From Halorubrum yunnanense (GTDB lineage: Archaea > Halobacteriota > Halobacteria > Halobacteriales > Haloferacaceae): a stretch of 64,000 bases of DNA. The DNA is taken from contig NZ_JAODIX010000019.1 in the NCBI RefSeq assembly GCF_026586675.1, positions 147,707 through 211,706 on the forward strand. Reading direction: 5' to 3'. Below are positions 1-9,043 of the stretch, one piece after another; the stretch's first letter is position 1; each line of letters begins with the position of its first letter. Position numbers and translations under genes: made by a program. Below the pieces are notes generated by a model. The model worked only from the letters and a program-made list of their open reading frames with translations, did not search any database and was not told where the DNA came from.

Positions 1-516
1 TGGCCGAGCGGGGTCACGGGCGGGAACCTCGGGTCCTATCAGGACGCCCGCGGCGGGAGCGAGGTCAGCGTGGCGGTCGGCGGGGGCGACGGCGGACTCG
101 CGTTCGACCCGACCCAGCTGTGGGTCGACCCCGGAACGACCATCACGTTCGAGTGGACCGGAAACGGCGGCGCACACAACGTCCAGACGGTCGAGGGCGG
201 CGGCCCGGCCGACCTCGCGAGCGGCGACCCGGTCGGCGAGGAGGGGGCGACCTACGAGTACGAGGTGACCGAGGAGGACGTCGGCATCACTCACTACCAC
301 TGCGTCCCCCACACCGCGGTGGGGATGCACGGCGGGCTCGCCGTCGGCGAGGACATCGAGACCGTCGAGGTCGGCGGCGGCGGCGACTCGAACGCCGTCT
401 TCGTGCCGCAGGGCGCCCGCGCGCTCGGCGTCGCGACGTTCATCGCGATGGTGAGTACGCTCGGGCTGGCGTTCGTCTTCATGAAGTACGGCGGCACGAT
501 CACGCGAGACGAGTAG
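1..516 (+). CDS. Halocyanin domain protein with C-terminal membrane anchor (5' truncated)
   Basis: Blue-copper electron carrier on the outer face of the membrane. The reading frame is open from base 1, so the N-terminus lies outside the window. A halocyanin domain carries the type 1 copper ligands: His in GGAHNV, Cys and His in HYHCVPH, and Met in the following VGMHGG. After a short linker comes one C-terminal transmembrane helix (ARALGVATFIAMVSTLGLAF) and a short charged tail, so it is membrane-tethered and not a lipoprotein. Halocyanins with this anchor commonly sit beside cytochrome oxidase or bc-type genes, so an upstream respiratory operon is likely. That operon is inferred, not seen. 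Confidence 0.85.
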   Translation, partial: WPSGVTGGNLGSYQDARGGSEVSVAVGGGDGGLAFDPTQLWVDPGTTITFEWTGNGGAHNVQTVEGGGPADLASGDPVGEEGATYEYEVTEEDVGITHYHCVPHTAVGMHGGLAVGEDIETVEVGGGGDSNAVFVPQGARALGVATFIAMVSTLGLAFVFMKYGGTITRDE

Positions 517-563
517 TCGACGGCCGGCGCCCGGCGCCGCGACTCCGGCTCCTTCTCTCCGGT

Positions 564-1613
564 TCACTCGTCGCCCGACAGCCCCCGGTACGCCTCGACG
601 TATCGGTCCAACACCGCGTCGTGGTCGTAGCTCGCGAAGTCGCGATCGATCGACTTCCGTTCGAGGCCGCCGACGGCGACGAACTCGTCCGCGAGCTCGG
701 CCGGGCTCGTGACGAGGCGGCCGCGCTCGCGGCCCTCTACGAGTTCGTGGGCGCTGGAGTCCGCCTGGTACTCGACGAGGCCGACGCAGCCGCACGCGAG
801 CGCCCACAGCAGCTCCGTCGCGAACGTCTCCCACGTCGCCGTCGCCGCGACGACGTGAGTGCCCTTAAATAACGCTACGCGCTCGCGGCGCGGGAGGTCC
901 CCGAGGAACGACACCCGGTCGTCGATCCGGAGGTCGCTCGCCGTCGCCTCCACCCGCTCGCGCTCGGGGCCGTCGCCGACGACGGCGGCGGTCCAGTCGC
1001 GCCCCCGGAGCTCCGCGAGCCCGAGCAGGAACGTCTCGACGTTGGCGTGGCGGTCCAGTCGTCGGGCGTACACCGCGTCGAACCGGTCGTCGACCCCGAC
1101 CGACTCGACGAGGTCGAAGTCGACGCTCTCGGGGACGACCCGCACGTCGTCGCCGTCGGCGCCGTGCTCCCGGACTCGCGTCTTCGTCGTCCGTGAGGGG
1201 GTCGTGACCGCGTCGGCGCCCCGAGCCAGCAGGCGGTAGCGGCGGGCGGCGTCCGCGGGGTGGTCGCGCCACCAGTCGACGACGACGGGCGTCCGCGTCA
1301 GCGTCCCGGCCACCGCCGCGCCGAGCCCGGGCGTCGGCGGGCTGTTGACCGCGTGGACGACGTCGGGATCGGCCCGGCGGAGCGCGAGCGGGAGCCTCGC
1401 GGCGAACCCCGTCGGCGACGGGTCGGCCGTCACCGACCGGTACTCGATCCCCTCCTCCTCGAAGACGCCGTGGTCGCCGCCCCACCAGCGCGCGCAGAGC
1501 CAGACGACCTCGTGGCCGCGGTCGGCGAGCCCGCGGGCGACCCGCCGCGTCCGCGCCCGAGCCGGGGTGTCGCCGTGGCCGGGTGCCAAAAGCGAGACGA
1601 ACGCGACGCGCAT
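564..1613 (-). CDS. Glycosyltransferase family 4 (GT-B fold)
   Basis: A 349-residue glycosyltransferase of the GT-B fold that probably moves a nucleotide-activated sugar to a glycan or lipid at the cytoplasmic face. The N-terminus MRVAFVSLLAPGHGD is the usual first Rossmann strand. The C-terminal half has VVGDGPERE followed by the donor-site motif ETFATELLWALACG, the GT4 acidic pair region. The frame stays open further upstream, but the start at MRVAFVS is set by homology to the family N-terminus. It is single and convergent with the halocyanin gene. The sugar and acceptor cannot be told from sequence. Confidence 0.8.
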   Translation of the reverse strand: MRVAFVSLLAPGHGDTPARARTRRVARGLADRGHEVVWLCARWWGGDHGVFEEEGIEYRSVTADPSPTGFAARLPLALRRADPDVVHAVNSPPTPGLGAAVAGTLTRTPVVVDWWRDHPADAARRYRLLARGADAVTTPSRTTKTRVREHGADGDDVRVVPESVDFDLVESVGVDDRFDAVYARRLDRHANVETFLLGLAELRGRDWTAAVVGDGPERERVEATASDLRIDDRVSFLGDLPRRERVALFKGTHVVAATATWETFATELLWALACGCVGLVEYQADSSAHELVEGRERGRLVTSPAELADEFVAVGGLERKSIDRDFASYDHDAVLDRYVEAYRGLSGDE

Positions 1614-1746
1614 ACGGCGACCGGACGGCGGGCCCGGGTAAAAAGACACGGCATCGCGGCGGGGTCGCTCGGGGCGGGGAGGCGCGGGGAGAGCGGGTCG
1701 CCCCCCACCCCGAAACGATTTCCCACCGCGGCCAGAATCGGACCCC

Positions 1747-3663
1747 ATGCACCGATACGACATCGAGCGGTACCTCAACGTGCGCAGCGCCGGCGGCGCG
1801 GACCTGGGCCCCGACGGCCGGCTCTCCTTCCTGCTGAACACGACCGGCACCGGGCAGGTGTGGTCGGTCGACGAGCCGCTCGGGTGGCCCGAGCAGCACA
1901 CGTTCTTCGAGGAGTCGGTCTCGTTCGTGGACTCCTCGCCCCAGCGCGCGGAGGCCGTCTTCGGCATGGACGAGGGCGGCAACGAGCGCGCGCAGCTGTA
2001 CCTGCTCAACTACGAGTCCGGGGAGATCGCCGACCTCACCGGCCGCCCGGAAGCCAAGCACCGCTGGGGCGGCTGGGACTCCGAGGGCGACCGCTTCGCG
2101 TTCGCCTCGAACCGGCGCGACGAGTCCGTGTTCGACGTGTACGTCCAAGAGCGGGACGCGACCGGCGACGACGCCGAACTGGTGTACGAGGGCGACGGCT
2201 GGCTCTCGGTCGCGGGCTGGTCGCCGAGCGACGACCGGCTGATCGTCCACGAGGCGCACTCCTCGTTCGACCACGACGTGTACACCCTCGACGTCGACAG
2301 CGGCGACCGCTTCTACCACACGCCTCACGAGGGCGACGTCCGGTACGGCAGCCCGGAGTGGGGACCGGACGGAAAGGCGCTCTACCTCGTCACCGACCGC
2401 GACAGCGACACGCTGCGCTTGGAGCGGCTCCACCTCGCGACCGGCGACTTCGCCGTCGTCGCGTCCGGAGCGGACGACCCCGAGCAGACCAACAAGAGCG
2501 GGGCCGACGACTCCCCCCCGAAGCCCGGCGGCGACGACGGCTGGAACGTCGACGGCGTCGCGGTCCACGAGGAGTCCCGACGGGTCGTCTACTCCCGGAA
2601 CGTCGACGGCTACACCGAGATCACGGTCGGCGAGCTCGTCGAGCCCGACCGAATCGACCCGTTCCCGGCTCCCGACCTCCCCGATGGCGTCGCCGGCGGC
2701 GTGAGCTTCGGGCCGGACGGCGACCGCTTCGCGGTCACCGCGACCGGGAGCGCCCGCAACGCGAACGCCTACGTCGTCGACGCGACGACCGGCGAGACGG
2801 AGCGCTGGACCGCGGCCTCGACCGCCGGGATCCCGCCGGACACGTTCGTCGAGCCCGAGCTCGTCGGCTATCCGACCTTCGACGTCGACGAACGGCGTTC
2901 GTCGGCCAGCGAGACGTCGTCTCGCGCCGGGCGGGAGATCCCCGCGTTCTTCTCCGTGCCGGAGACGGAGCCGCCCGAAGGCGGCTACCCCGTCGTCGTG
3001 GACATCCACGGCGGGCCGGAGTCCCAGCGCCGGCCTTCGTTCGCCTCGGTCAAGCAGTACCTGCTGAACAACGGCTACGCCGTCTTCGAGCCGAACGTCC
3101 GCGGCTCCTCCGGGTACGGCAAGGCGTACGCCGCGCTCGACGACGTGGAAAAGCGGATGGACTCGGTCGCCGACGTCGAGGCCGGCGTCGAGTGGCTCCA
3201 CGACCACCCCGAGGTCGACCCCGACCGCATCGTCGCGATGGGCGGCTCCTACGGCGGGTTCATGGTGCTCGCGGCGCTGACCGAGTACCCCGACCTCTGG
3301 GCCGCCGGCGTCGACGTCGTCGGCATCGCGAACTTCGTCACCTTCCTCGAGAACACCGGCGACTGGCGCCGGTCGCTGCGGGAGGCCGAGTACGGCTCGC
3401 TCGACGAGGACCGGGAGTTCCTGGAGTCGATCTCGCCGATCAACAACATCGAGCACATCGCCTCGCCGCTGTTCGTCCTCCACGGCGCGAACGACCCGCG
3501 GGTGCCCGTGGGCGAGGCCGAGCAGATCGTCGAGGAGGCGCGCGAGCAGGGCGTCCCGGTCCGGAAGCTGATCTTCGACGACGAGGGCCACGGCTTCGCG
3601 AAGCTAGAGAACCGCATCGAGGCGTACCGCGAGGTCGTGGACTTCCTCGCCGAGCACGTGTAG
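1747..3663 (+). CDS. S9 family prolyl oligopeptidase / acylaminoacyl peptidase
   Basis: Cytoplasmic serine peptidase of 638 residues that cleaves short peptides. Residues 1 to about 380 form a beta-propeller built from WD40-like/TolB blades (repeated phrases such as WSPSDDRLIV and FGPDGDRFAVT). The C-terminal alpha/beta-hydrolase domain has the triad Ser501 in GGSYGGF, Asp583 in HGANDPR and His615 in DEGHGFAK. Length and order match the archaeal acylaminoacyl-peptidase branch. It is monocistronic, transcribed divergently from the glycosyltransferase, and followed by a non-coding repeat. No signal peptide is seen. Confidence 0.88.
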   Translation: MHRYDIERYLNVRSAGGADLGPDGRLSFLLNTTGTGQVWSVDEPLGWPEQHTFFEESVSFVDSSPQRAEAVFGMDEGGNERAQLYLLNYESGEIADLTGRPEAKHRWGGWDSEGDRFAFASNRRDESVFDVYVQERDATGDDAELVYEGDGWLSVAGWSPSDDRLIVHEAHSSFDHDVYTLDVDSGDRFYHTPHEGDVRYGSPEWGPDGKALYLVTDRDSDTLRLERLHLATGDFAVVASGADDPEQTNKSGADDSPPKPGGDDGWNVDGVAVHEESRRVVYSRNVDGYTEITVGELVEPDRIDPFPAPDLPDGVAGGVSFGPDGDRFAVTATGSARNANAYVVDATTGETERWTAASTAGIPPDTFVEPELVGYPTFDVDERRSSASETSSRAGREIPAFFSVPETEPPEGGYPVVVDIHGGPESQRRPSFASVKQYLLNNGYAVFEPNVRGSSGYGKAYAALDDVEKRMDSVADVEAGVEWLHDHPEVDPDRIVAMGGSYGGFMVLAALTEYPDLWAAGVDVVGIANFVTFLENTGDWRRSLREAEYGSLDEDREFLESISPINNIEHIASPLFVLHGANDPRVPVGEAEQIVEEAREQGVPVRKLIFDDEGHGFAKLENRIEAYREVVDFLAEHV

Positions 3664-3740
3664 GACGGATACTCGGATCCGGTTTTTAAATCGGTGCGGG
3701 TGGTAGTGATCGGGATTTTCGTCGCGGTTGCGGTCGCCCA

Positions 3741-4100
3741 TTTATAAACAGCCGCCGCTGCACCGGCGGTGAACGCTTCCAAAGCCCCAGCCGATTGTTT
3801 ATAAATAACTGGTCGCGGATCGGCGGTGAACGCTTCCAAAGCCCCAGCCGGGAGGACTCGCGCGACTCGCTGCGCGCTTCAGTCGCTCACTTCGCTCGCT
3901 CCCTGCAGTGCTTACGTCGTCGTGCTTCGTCCCCCCGGCTGCCCCTTTGAGCCCCGCCCCGCGTAGCACCGCAACCGCACCTCAAACCTCCCCAGCCTCG
4001 TCGGTCGCCCTCCGCGTTGCTCCGGGCGACCGACTCCCTCGCGCGCGCTCCTCGGCCGCGATGCGGCCTCGGAGGCACGCGCCACCGCAGTTATTTAAAA
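3741..4100 (+). repeat. Interspersed non-coding repeat, copy A (two 57-bp 5' units)
   Basis: Fills the gap of about 450 bases between the peptidase and the aldo/keto reductase. It starts with TTTATAAACA, then a 29-bp box (GGCGGTGAACGCTTCC continuing into AAAGCCCCAGCCG) present twice without mismatch at 3765 and 3822, a 57-bp period. The body has CTGCCCCTTTGAG and CCTCCCCAGCCTCG boxes, a hairpin at 4054-4068 (GGCCGC, loop GAT, GCGGCC), the 3' box GGCACGCGCCACCGC and an end at TTATTTAAAA. Open frames here are arginine-, serine- and proline-rich, unlike haloarchaeal proteins, so I call it non-coding. Related copies lie near 17.5, 18.9 and 37.0 kb. Confidence 0.85.
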
Positions 4101-4115
4101 GGGATTTCTCGGAGC

Positions 4116-4946
4116 TTACCAGTCCGGGCCGAAGTCCGGGTTCAGCTGGCGGTCGGTCCGGCCGAGGGTGTCGATCTCCTCGACGTCCTCGTCGTCGAGT
4201 TCGAGCCCGAGGCTCGCCCAGTTGTCGGCGATGTGGGCCTCGCCCGTCGCCTTCGGGATGGCGGTCACGCCCTTCTCGCGGAGCCACGCGAGGCTCACCT
4301 GCGCGGGGCTGACGCCGTGCTTCTCGGCCATGTGCGTGATCGCCGGGTCGTCGAGGACCTCACCGCGAGCGAGCGGGGAGTAGGCGACGAGCTCGACGCC
4401 GTTGGCGGCGGCGTACTCGCGCAGCTCCGCCTGCCGGAGCAGCGGGTGCATCTCGACCTGGTTCGCGAACGGCGCCTCGCCGAGCGCGTCGGTCGCGGCG
4501 TCGAGGTGGTGCGGCTCGAAGTTCGAGACGCCGATCCGGTCGATCAGGCCGTCGTCGCGGAGCTCCGCGAACGCGGGCAGCGTCTCCGCGGGGTCGTACG
4601 CGCCGGCCGGCCAGTGGACGTACAGCAGGTCGACGTACTCGGTGCCGAGCTTCTCGAGGCTCTCCCGGGTGGACTCGACCACGTCCTCGGGCGCGAGCTG
4701 GTCGATCCACACCTTCGTCGCGAGGAAGACGTCGTCGCGGTCGACGTCGGCCGCGGCGATCCCGTCGCCGACGGCGGCCTCGTTGCCGTAGATCTGCGCG
4801 GTGTCGACGTGGCGGTAGCCGGTTTCGAGGGCCGTCTTCACCGACTCGGTGCACTGCGCGGGGGCGTCGTTCTCCCACGTGCCGAGCCCGAGGACGGGCA
4901 TCCCGTCGCGGGTCGGAACGTCGAAGGACTGCTCTCGGTTCGACAT
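4116..4946 (-). CDS. Aldo/keto reductase
   Basis: NAD(P)H-dependent TIM-barrel oxidoreductase of 276 residues that reduces aldehydes or ketones. The catalytic tetrad is visible: Asp and Tyr in VDTAQIYGNE, Lys in LATKVWID, and His in YVHWPAG. GVSNFEPHHLD and the late IPKATGEAHI match the nicotinamide and phosphate-binding segments. Length is typical of the 2,5-diketo-gluconate reductase-like branch. It stands alone on the minus strand between the repeat and the copper ATPase. The substrate is unknown. Confidence 0.88.
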   Translation of the reverse strand: MSNREQSFDVPTRDGMPVLGLGTWENDAPAQCTESVKTALETGYRHVDTAQIYGNEAAVGDGIAAADVDRDDVFLATKVWIDQLAPEDVVESTRESLEKLGTEYVDLLYVHWPAGAYDPAETLPAFAELRDDGLIDRIGVSNFEPHHLDAATDALGEAPFANQVEMHPLLRQAELREYAAANGVELVAYSPLARGEVLDDPAITHMAEKHGVSPAQVSLAWLREKGVTAIPKATGEAHIADNWASLGLELDDEDVEEIDTLGRTDRQLNPDFGPDW

Positions 4947-5028
4947 GGTCGACGCTACTCGCGTGAGGGGAAAATCGCTTGCGGTCGCCGCGTCGCCCGT
5001 CGCCCCCGGTGGGCTTCCGCTCTCGGCC

Positions 5029-7584
5029 TCAGTCGTCGCTCAGCAACGCCCGCGAGGAGTTCGTCACGACGAGCAGGCTCGAGGCGCCCATCGCGACGGC
5101 GGCGAAGAGCGGGTTTAAAAGTCCCGTCACGGCGAGCGGGATGGCGGCCGCGTTGTACAGGAACGCCCAGCCGATGTTTCCCTTCACGCGCCGCCCTGCG
5201 GCCCGCGAGAGCTCGAACACGGTCGCGACCGACCCCAGGTCGTCGTCGACGATCGCCACGTCGGCGGCGTCGGCCGCCATCGCCGTGCCGCCGCCGAGCG
5301 CGATCCCGAGGTCGGCCGCGGCCAGTGCGGGCGCGTCGTTGGTCCCGTCGCCGACCATCACCGTCAGCCCGCTCGCCTTCAGCCGCTCGATCGTCTCGGC
5401 TTTGCCCTCGGGCGGGACGCCCGCGAACACCGAGGCGACCGCGTCGTGCTCGCTGAAGACGGTTGCCGCGCGCTCGTCGTCGCCCGTCAGGACGACGACG
5501 TCGACGCCCGAGTCGTCGAGCGCGGTCACCGTCTCCGCCCACCCCTCGCGCAGCTCGTCGCCGACCACGACGACGCCCTCGGCGGCGCCGTCCCGACCCA
5601 CGGCGACGGGGACGCGGCCCACGTCGCGCGCCTCCGCGACCGCCTCCCGGATCGCGTCCGGGACCGTCCAGCCGCGCTCGTCGAACAGGGCGGGGTGCCC
5701 TACGACGACCTCGACGCCGGCGACGACCCCGGAGACGCCGCGGGCGTGGCTCTCGAAGTCCTCGACCGCGAGCGCCTCGCCGGGGTCGCCTCCGGCGGTG
5801 GCGCCGGGCTCGCCGGCGGGCGACGCCGACTCGGTCGTCCCCCCGTCGGCGACCGCGGCCGGAGCGGGTGACCCGTCGGTATCCCCCGGTGCCTCGCTCG
5901 CGCTCGCCCGGGCCGCGGAGATGGCTCGGCCGACCGGGTGCGCCGAGCGCTCCTCCAGCGCGGCCGCGAGCCGGAGCAGGTCGTCGTCGACGTCGGCGGA
6001 GACCACCTCCATCTCCCCGGTGGTCAGCGTCCCCGTCTTGTCGAAGACGACCGTCGTCGCGTCGCGGACCCGCTCGAACACGGTGTCGTCGAAGATCACG
6101 ATGGAGCGCTCGAGCGCGTCGCGGATCCCCGCGGCGACCGCGAGGGGGGTCGCGAGCCCGAGCGCGCAGGGGCACGAGACGATGAGCACCGTGAGCCCGA
6201 CGAGCATCGCCTCCGTGACCCCGTTGCCGAGCGCGAGGTTCGCGGCGGCGGCGACCACCGCGACCGCGAGGACGACGGGGACGAAAACGGTCGCGAGCCG
6301 GTCGGCGAGCTTCTGGACGCCGTGGTTCCCGCTCTGGAGGTCCCAGACGAGCTCCGCGACGCGGTCGAGGCTGGAGCTCGCGTCCGGCCCGACCGCGACC
6401 GTGAGCGAGCCGTCCGCGACGACGGAGCCGCCGACCACCTCGTCGCCGGGCGTCTTCCGGACCGGCATCGACTCGCCGGTGACGACCGACTCGTCGACCG
6501 CGGCGTCGCCCGCGACGACGTCGCCGTCGACCGGGACGCGCTCGCCGGCCCGGACGAGGAGACGGTCGCCGGGCGAGAGCGCGTCGATGGCGACTTCCTC
6601 CGTCTCGCCGGCCGCGACGGCCCCGTCTCCGTCGTCGTCCTCGCCGCCGACCAGCCGCCGCGCGCTGTCGACCTGCACCGCGGTGAGGTCGGAGAGGAGC
6701 TCGGTCGCGCGCTTTTTGACCGAGTCCTCGTAGCTGTTGCCGACGGTGACGATCACGATGATCGCGACGGTCACGTCGTAGTAGATCGACGGCGACTCGA
6801 CGAATATCACCGCGAGCGTGCTGTAGACGTAGGCGCTCACCGCCGCAATGGCGACGAGGAGGTCCATGTTCGGCGACCGCGTCTTCGCGCTGACGTACGC
6901 CCCCCGCAGTATCGGCTTGCCGGTGAACAGCAGGATGATCGTCGTCAGAACTCCGATCACGATGAAAAAGTACGTCCCCGACGACGACGACATCGCCTGG
7001 TTGAGGTACTCCAGCGTGCGCTCGTCATAAAAGGGGAACGCGAAGTACGTCGGGTAAATGATGACAATGTACTGCAGCATCACCGCCATTCCGACCATGA
7101 CGCCCGCCGCGAGCCGCGCCGTCGCCATGTTGTCCGCCTGCCGGCGCGCGAAGGCGTCGTCGCGGGGGTACGCGCTGTAGCCGAGCCCGCTCACCGCCTC
7201 GGAGAGGTCGTCGGTCGAGACCCCGTCCGGGTCGTGGTCGATCCGCACCGTGTCCGTGACGTAGCTGGCGCTCGCGGCGCTGACGCCCTCGGTCCGGGTG
7301 GCGACCGTCTCGATGAACGCCTCGCAGGTCGCGCAGTGCATCCCGTCGACCTCCAGGAACGTCGCCTCGTGGCCGGCGGGGACGTCGTCGGTCGCGTCCC
7401 CGCTGTCGTCGCCCTCCTCGCCCGCGTGACGCCGCTCGCGCACCGCGTCGGCGTCGACGTCGACGTCGCCGAGGGCGCCGTACACGTCCCGACAGCCGGG
7501 ACAGCAGAACTCGTTGCCCTCGTCGTCGACCACGTCGACGCCGTCGGTCGGGAGCTCACAGAGGGTGCAGTCGGGCGCGCTCAT
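5029..7584 (-). CDS. Copper-transporting P1B-type ATPase (CopA/FixI-like)
   Basis: Membrane pump of 851 residues that moves Cu(I) across the membrane using ATP. Order of domains: an N-terminal cysteine cluster (Cys6, Cys9, Cys27, Cys28, Cys31) like that at the start of FixI/CcoI ATPases; one HMA domain with GMHCATC (Cys84, Cys87); membrane helices; the ion-site motif Cys471-Pro-Cys473; the phosphorylated Asp515 in DKTGTLT; an HP motif in SAHPVGRAI; and GDGTNDAPALA. The FixI-like cluster suggests copper delivery to an oxidase more than detoxification. Its start overlaps the stop of the SafE-like gene by 4 bp, so the two are co-translated. Acidic, low-complexity stretches between the P and N domains are usual for haloarchaea. 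Confidence 0.92.
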   Translation of the reverse strand: MSAPDCTLCELPTDGVDVVDDEGNEFCCPGCRDVYGALGDVDVDADAVRERRHAGEEGDDSGDATDDVPAGHEATFLEVDGMHCATCEAFIETVATRTEGVSAASASYVTDTVRIDHDPDGVSTDDLSEAVSGLGYSAYPRDDAFARRQADNMATARLAAGVMVGMAVMLQYIVIIYPTYFAFPFYDERTLEYLNQAMSSSSGTYFFIVIGVLTTIILLFTGKPILRGAYVSAKTRSPNMDLLVAIAAVSAYVYSTLAVIFVESPSIYYDVTVAIIVIVTVGNSYEDSVKKRATELLSDLTAVQVDSARRLVGGEDDDGDGAVAAGETEEVAIDALSPGDRLLVRAGERVPVDGDVVAGDAAVDESVVTGESMPVRKTPGDEVVGGSVVADGSLTVAVGPDASSSLDRVAELVWDLQSGNHGVQKLADRLATVFVPVVLAVAVVAAAANLALGNGVTEAMLVGLTVLIVSCPCALGLATPLAVAAGIRDALERSIVIFDDTVFERVRDATTVVFDKTGTLTTGEMEVVSADVDDDLLRLAAALEERSAHPVGRAISAARASASEAPGDTDGSPAPAAVADGGTTESASPAGEPGATAGGDPGEALAVEDFESHARGVSGVVAGVEVVVGHPALFDERGWTVPDAIREAVAEARDVGRVPVAVGRDGAAEGVVVVGDELREGWAETVTALDDSGVDVVVLTGDDERAATVFSEHDAVASVFAGVPPEGKAETIERLKASGLTVMVGDGTNDAPALAAADLGIALGGGTAMAADAADVAIVDDDLGSVATVFELSRAAGRRVKGNIGWAFLYNAAAIPLAVTGLLNPLFAAVAMGASSLLVVTNSSRALLSDD

Positions 7585-8420
7585 TTATATACCCCCACCA
7601 TCCCGGCGTCGAGCGGGTTCCAGAACGGGAGCCGCGGGTGCGGCACGGAGATCCCGACCGACATCAGCCCGTGGGCGAACAGGACGTAGCCGAGCGCGAC
7701 GAAGACGACGCCGAGCAGCCGGTGGACCCGGCGGCGGTGGACGGCGTCGACGCCCTCGATCACGGTGCCGTAGAGGAACACCGCGGGCATCGTGCCGATG
7801 CCCAAGGCCGCGAGCGCGACCCCGCCGCTGACCGCCGAGCCGCTGGCGAACGCGTAGAGGTACGCCGGGTAGAGGATCGGACAGGGGAGGAGCCCGTGGA
7901 CCGCGCCGAGCCCGACGATCCCGGGCCCGTTCGCGAGCCGGTCGACGTGGCCGGTGAGCCAGCCGGTGACCCGTTCGAGCCCCGGGAGGTGGATCCCCCC
8001 GGTCGCGCCGCCGAGCGCGTACCGGACGCCGACGAGGATCACGGCCGCGCCGACGCCGAGGCCGACGACGCCGCGGACGACCGCCGCCGCGCCCGTCAGC
8101 GTCGCCGTCGTGACGAGGACGACCCCGCCGAGCGCGCCGAGCGCCGCGCCGATGACGGTGTAGCTCGTCGCGCGCCCCAGGTTGAACAGCGCGTGCTGGC
8201 GGACCTCGTAGGTGGTCAGGTGGCTCCCGGGGCGGTCGGCGGTCGCGGACGCGGCGCCGCCCGCCGCCCCGCCGCCGTCGGTCCGGCCGCCCCCCTCTTG
8301 CATCCGGCCGGCGTACACCGTGACGAGCGGGCCGCACATGCCGATGCAGTGGGCGCCGCCGAGCAGCCCGATGGCGAGGAACAGCAGGACGTCAGTCCCC
8401 AGCAGCGTCGAGATGTCCAT
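7581..8420 (-). CDS. SafE/TauE-like membrane protein, DsbD_2 type
   Basis: Polytopic membrane protein of 279 residues, about six helices. The first helix has GGAHCIGMCGPLV, the cysteine-bearing motif of the family often labelled 'sulfite exporter TauE/SafE' or cytochrome biogenesis transmembrane protein. In bacteria such proteins sit beside FixI/CcoI ATPases in cytochrome oxidase assembly clusters. Here the gene precedes the copper ATPase with an ATGA overlap, which supports a joint role in copper supply. A Gly/Ala-rich cytoplasmic loop after helix 1 is the only low-complexity part. The transported species is not known; sulfite export is just a family label. Confidence 0.85.
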   Translation of the reverse strand: MDISTLLGTDVLLFLAIGLLGGAHCIGMCGPLVTVYAGRMQEGGGRTDGGGAAGGAASATADRPGSHLTTYEVRQHALFNLGRATSYTVIGAALGALGGVVLVTTATLTGAAAVVRGVVGLGVGAAVILVGVRYALGGATGGIHLPGLERVTGWLTGHVDRLANGPGIVGLGAVHGLLPCPILYPAYLYAFASGSAVSGGVALAALGIGTMPAVFLYGTVIEGVDAVHRRRVHRLLGVVFVALGYVLFAHGLMSVGISVPHPRLPFWNPLDAGMVGVYK

Positions 8421-8508
8421 GGGCGTTGGTTACCGCATCTTGGCGTCGCGGGCGGTAATGGGTTTCGTCGGAAGCGAGGGCGACGTCTCGGCCCGACACC
8501 GACCCACG

Positions 8509-8937
8509 TCACTCCTCCACGAAGACGGTCGCGTACATCCCGCCCGTCTCGTGTGGGACGCAGACGTAGTCGTAGCGGCCCGCGACCTCGAACGTGTGGG
8601 AGAAGCGGTCGCCGCTCTCCAGGCCGCCGCCGAAGTCGGACTCCCACGCGTCCCGGGCCGTCTCCTCGTCGTCGTAGCCGCCGGAGGCGAAGTAGTCGGC
8701 CGCGTCGGGGATCGCCCCCTCGTAGGCGGTGACCGTGTGGGCCCGCGAGCTCGTGTTCTCCCAGACGACGGTGTCGCCCACGGACACGGTCAGCTCCTTG
8801 GGTCGGTACGCCGACGCGACCATCCCCACGTCGTAATCGGGCTCGCCGCCGACGCCGGCACAGCCGGCGAGGGCGACGGCCGATCCGGTCCCGATCCCGG
8901 CCGCGCCGACCCGCCGGAGGAACCCTCTGCGGTGCAT
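8509..8937 (-). CDS. Plastocyanin/halocyanin-type blue-copper lipoprotein
   Basis: Secreted one-electron carrier of 142 residues. The N-terminus MHRRGFLRRVGAAGIG has a twin-arginine motif and is followed by the lipobox VALAGC, so it is probably exported folded by Tat and lipid-anchored. Type 1 copper ligands: His in SRAHTV and the Cys-His-Met set in YVCVPHETGGM. An acidic insert (about residues 75-105) lies between the ligand loops. It ends 88 bases downstream of the SafE-like gene start on the same strand and upstream of it in transcription order, so the three copper genes could form one transcript. The start is chosen by the signal peptide; an open frame continues upstream without meaning. 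Confidence 0.88.
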   Translation of the reverse strand: MHRRGFLRRVGAAGIGTGSAVALAGCAGVGGEPDYDVGMVASAYRPKELTVSVGDTVVWENTSSRAHTVTAYEGAIPDAADYFASGGYDDEETARDAWESDFGGGLESGDRFSHTFEVAGRYDYVCVPHETGGMYATVFVEE

Positions 8938-9043
8938 ACCGCGGATTGGGGCTTCGAGTGTTTCAATACCGCGGTTCCCCCCATCGGGCGGGAATCGCCC
9001 CCCGTCGGCGCCGGCGTCTCCGACCGCTCTCCGCGCGCCGCCG

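Noticed and set aside
865..3591. A 900-codon frame antisense to the S9 peptidase
   Set aside because: Low-complexity Arg/Val/Gly protein without motifs; the opposite strand carries an intact catalytic triad.
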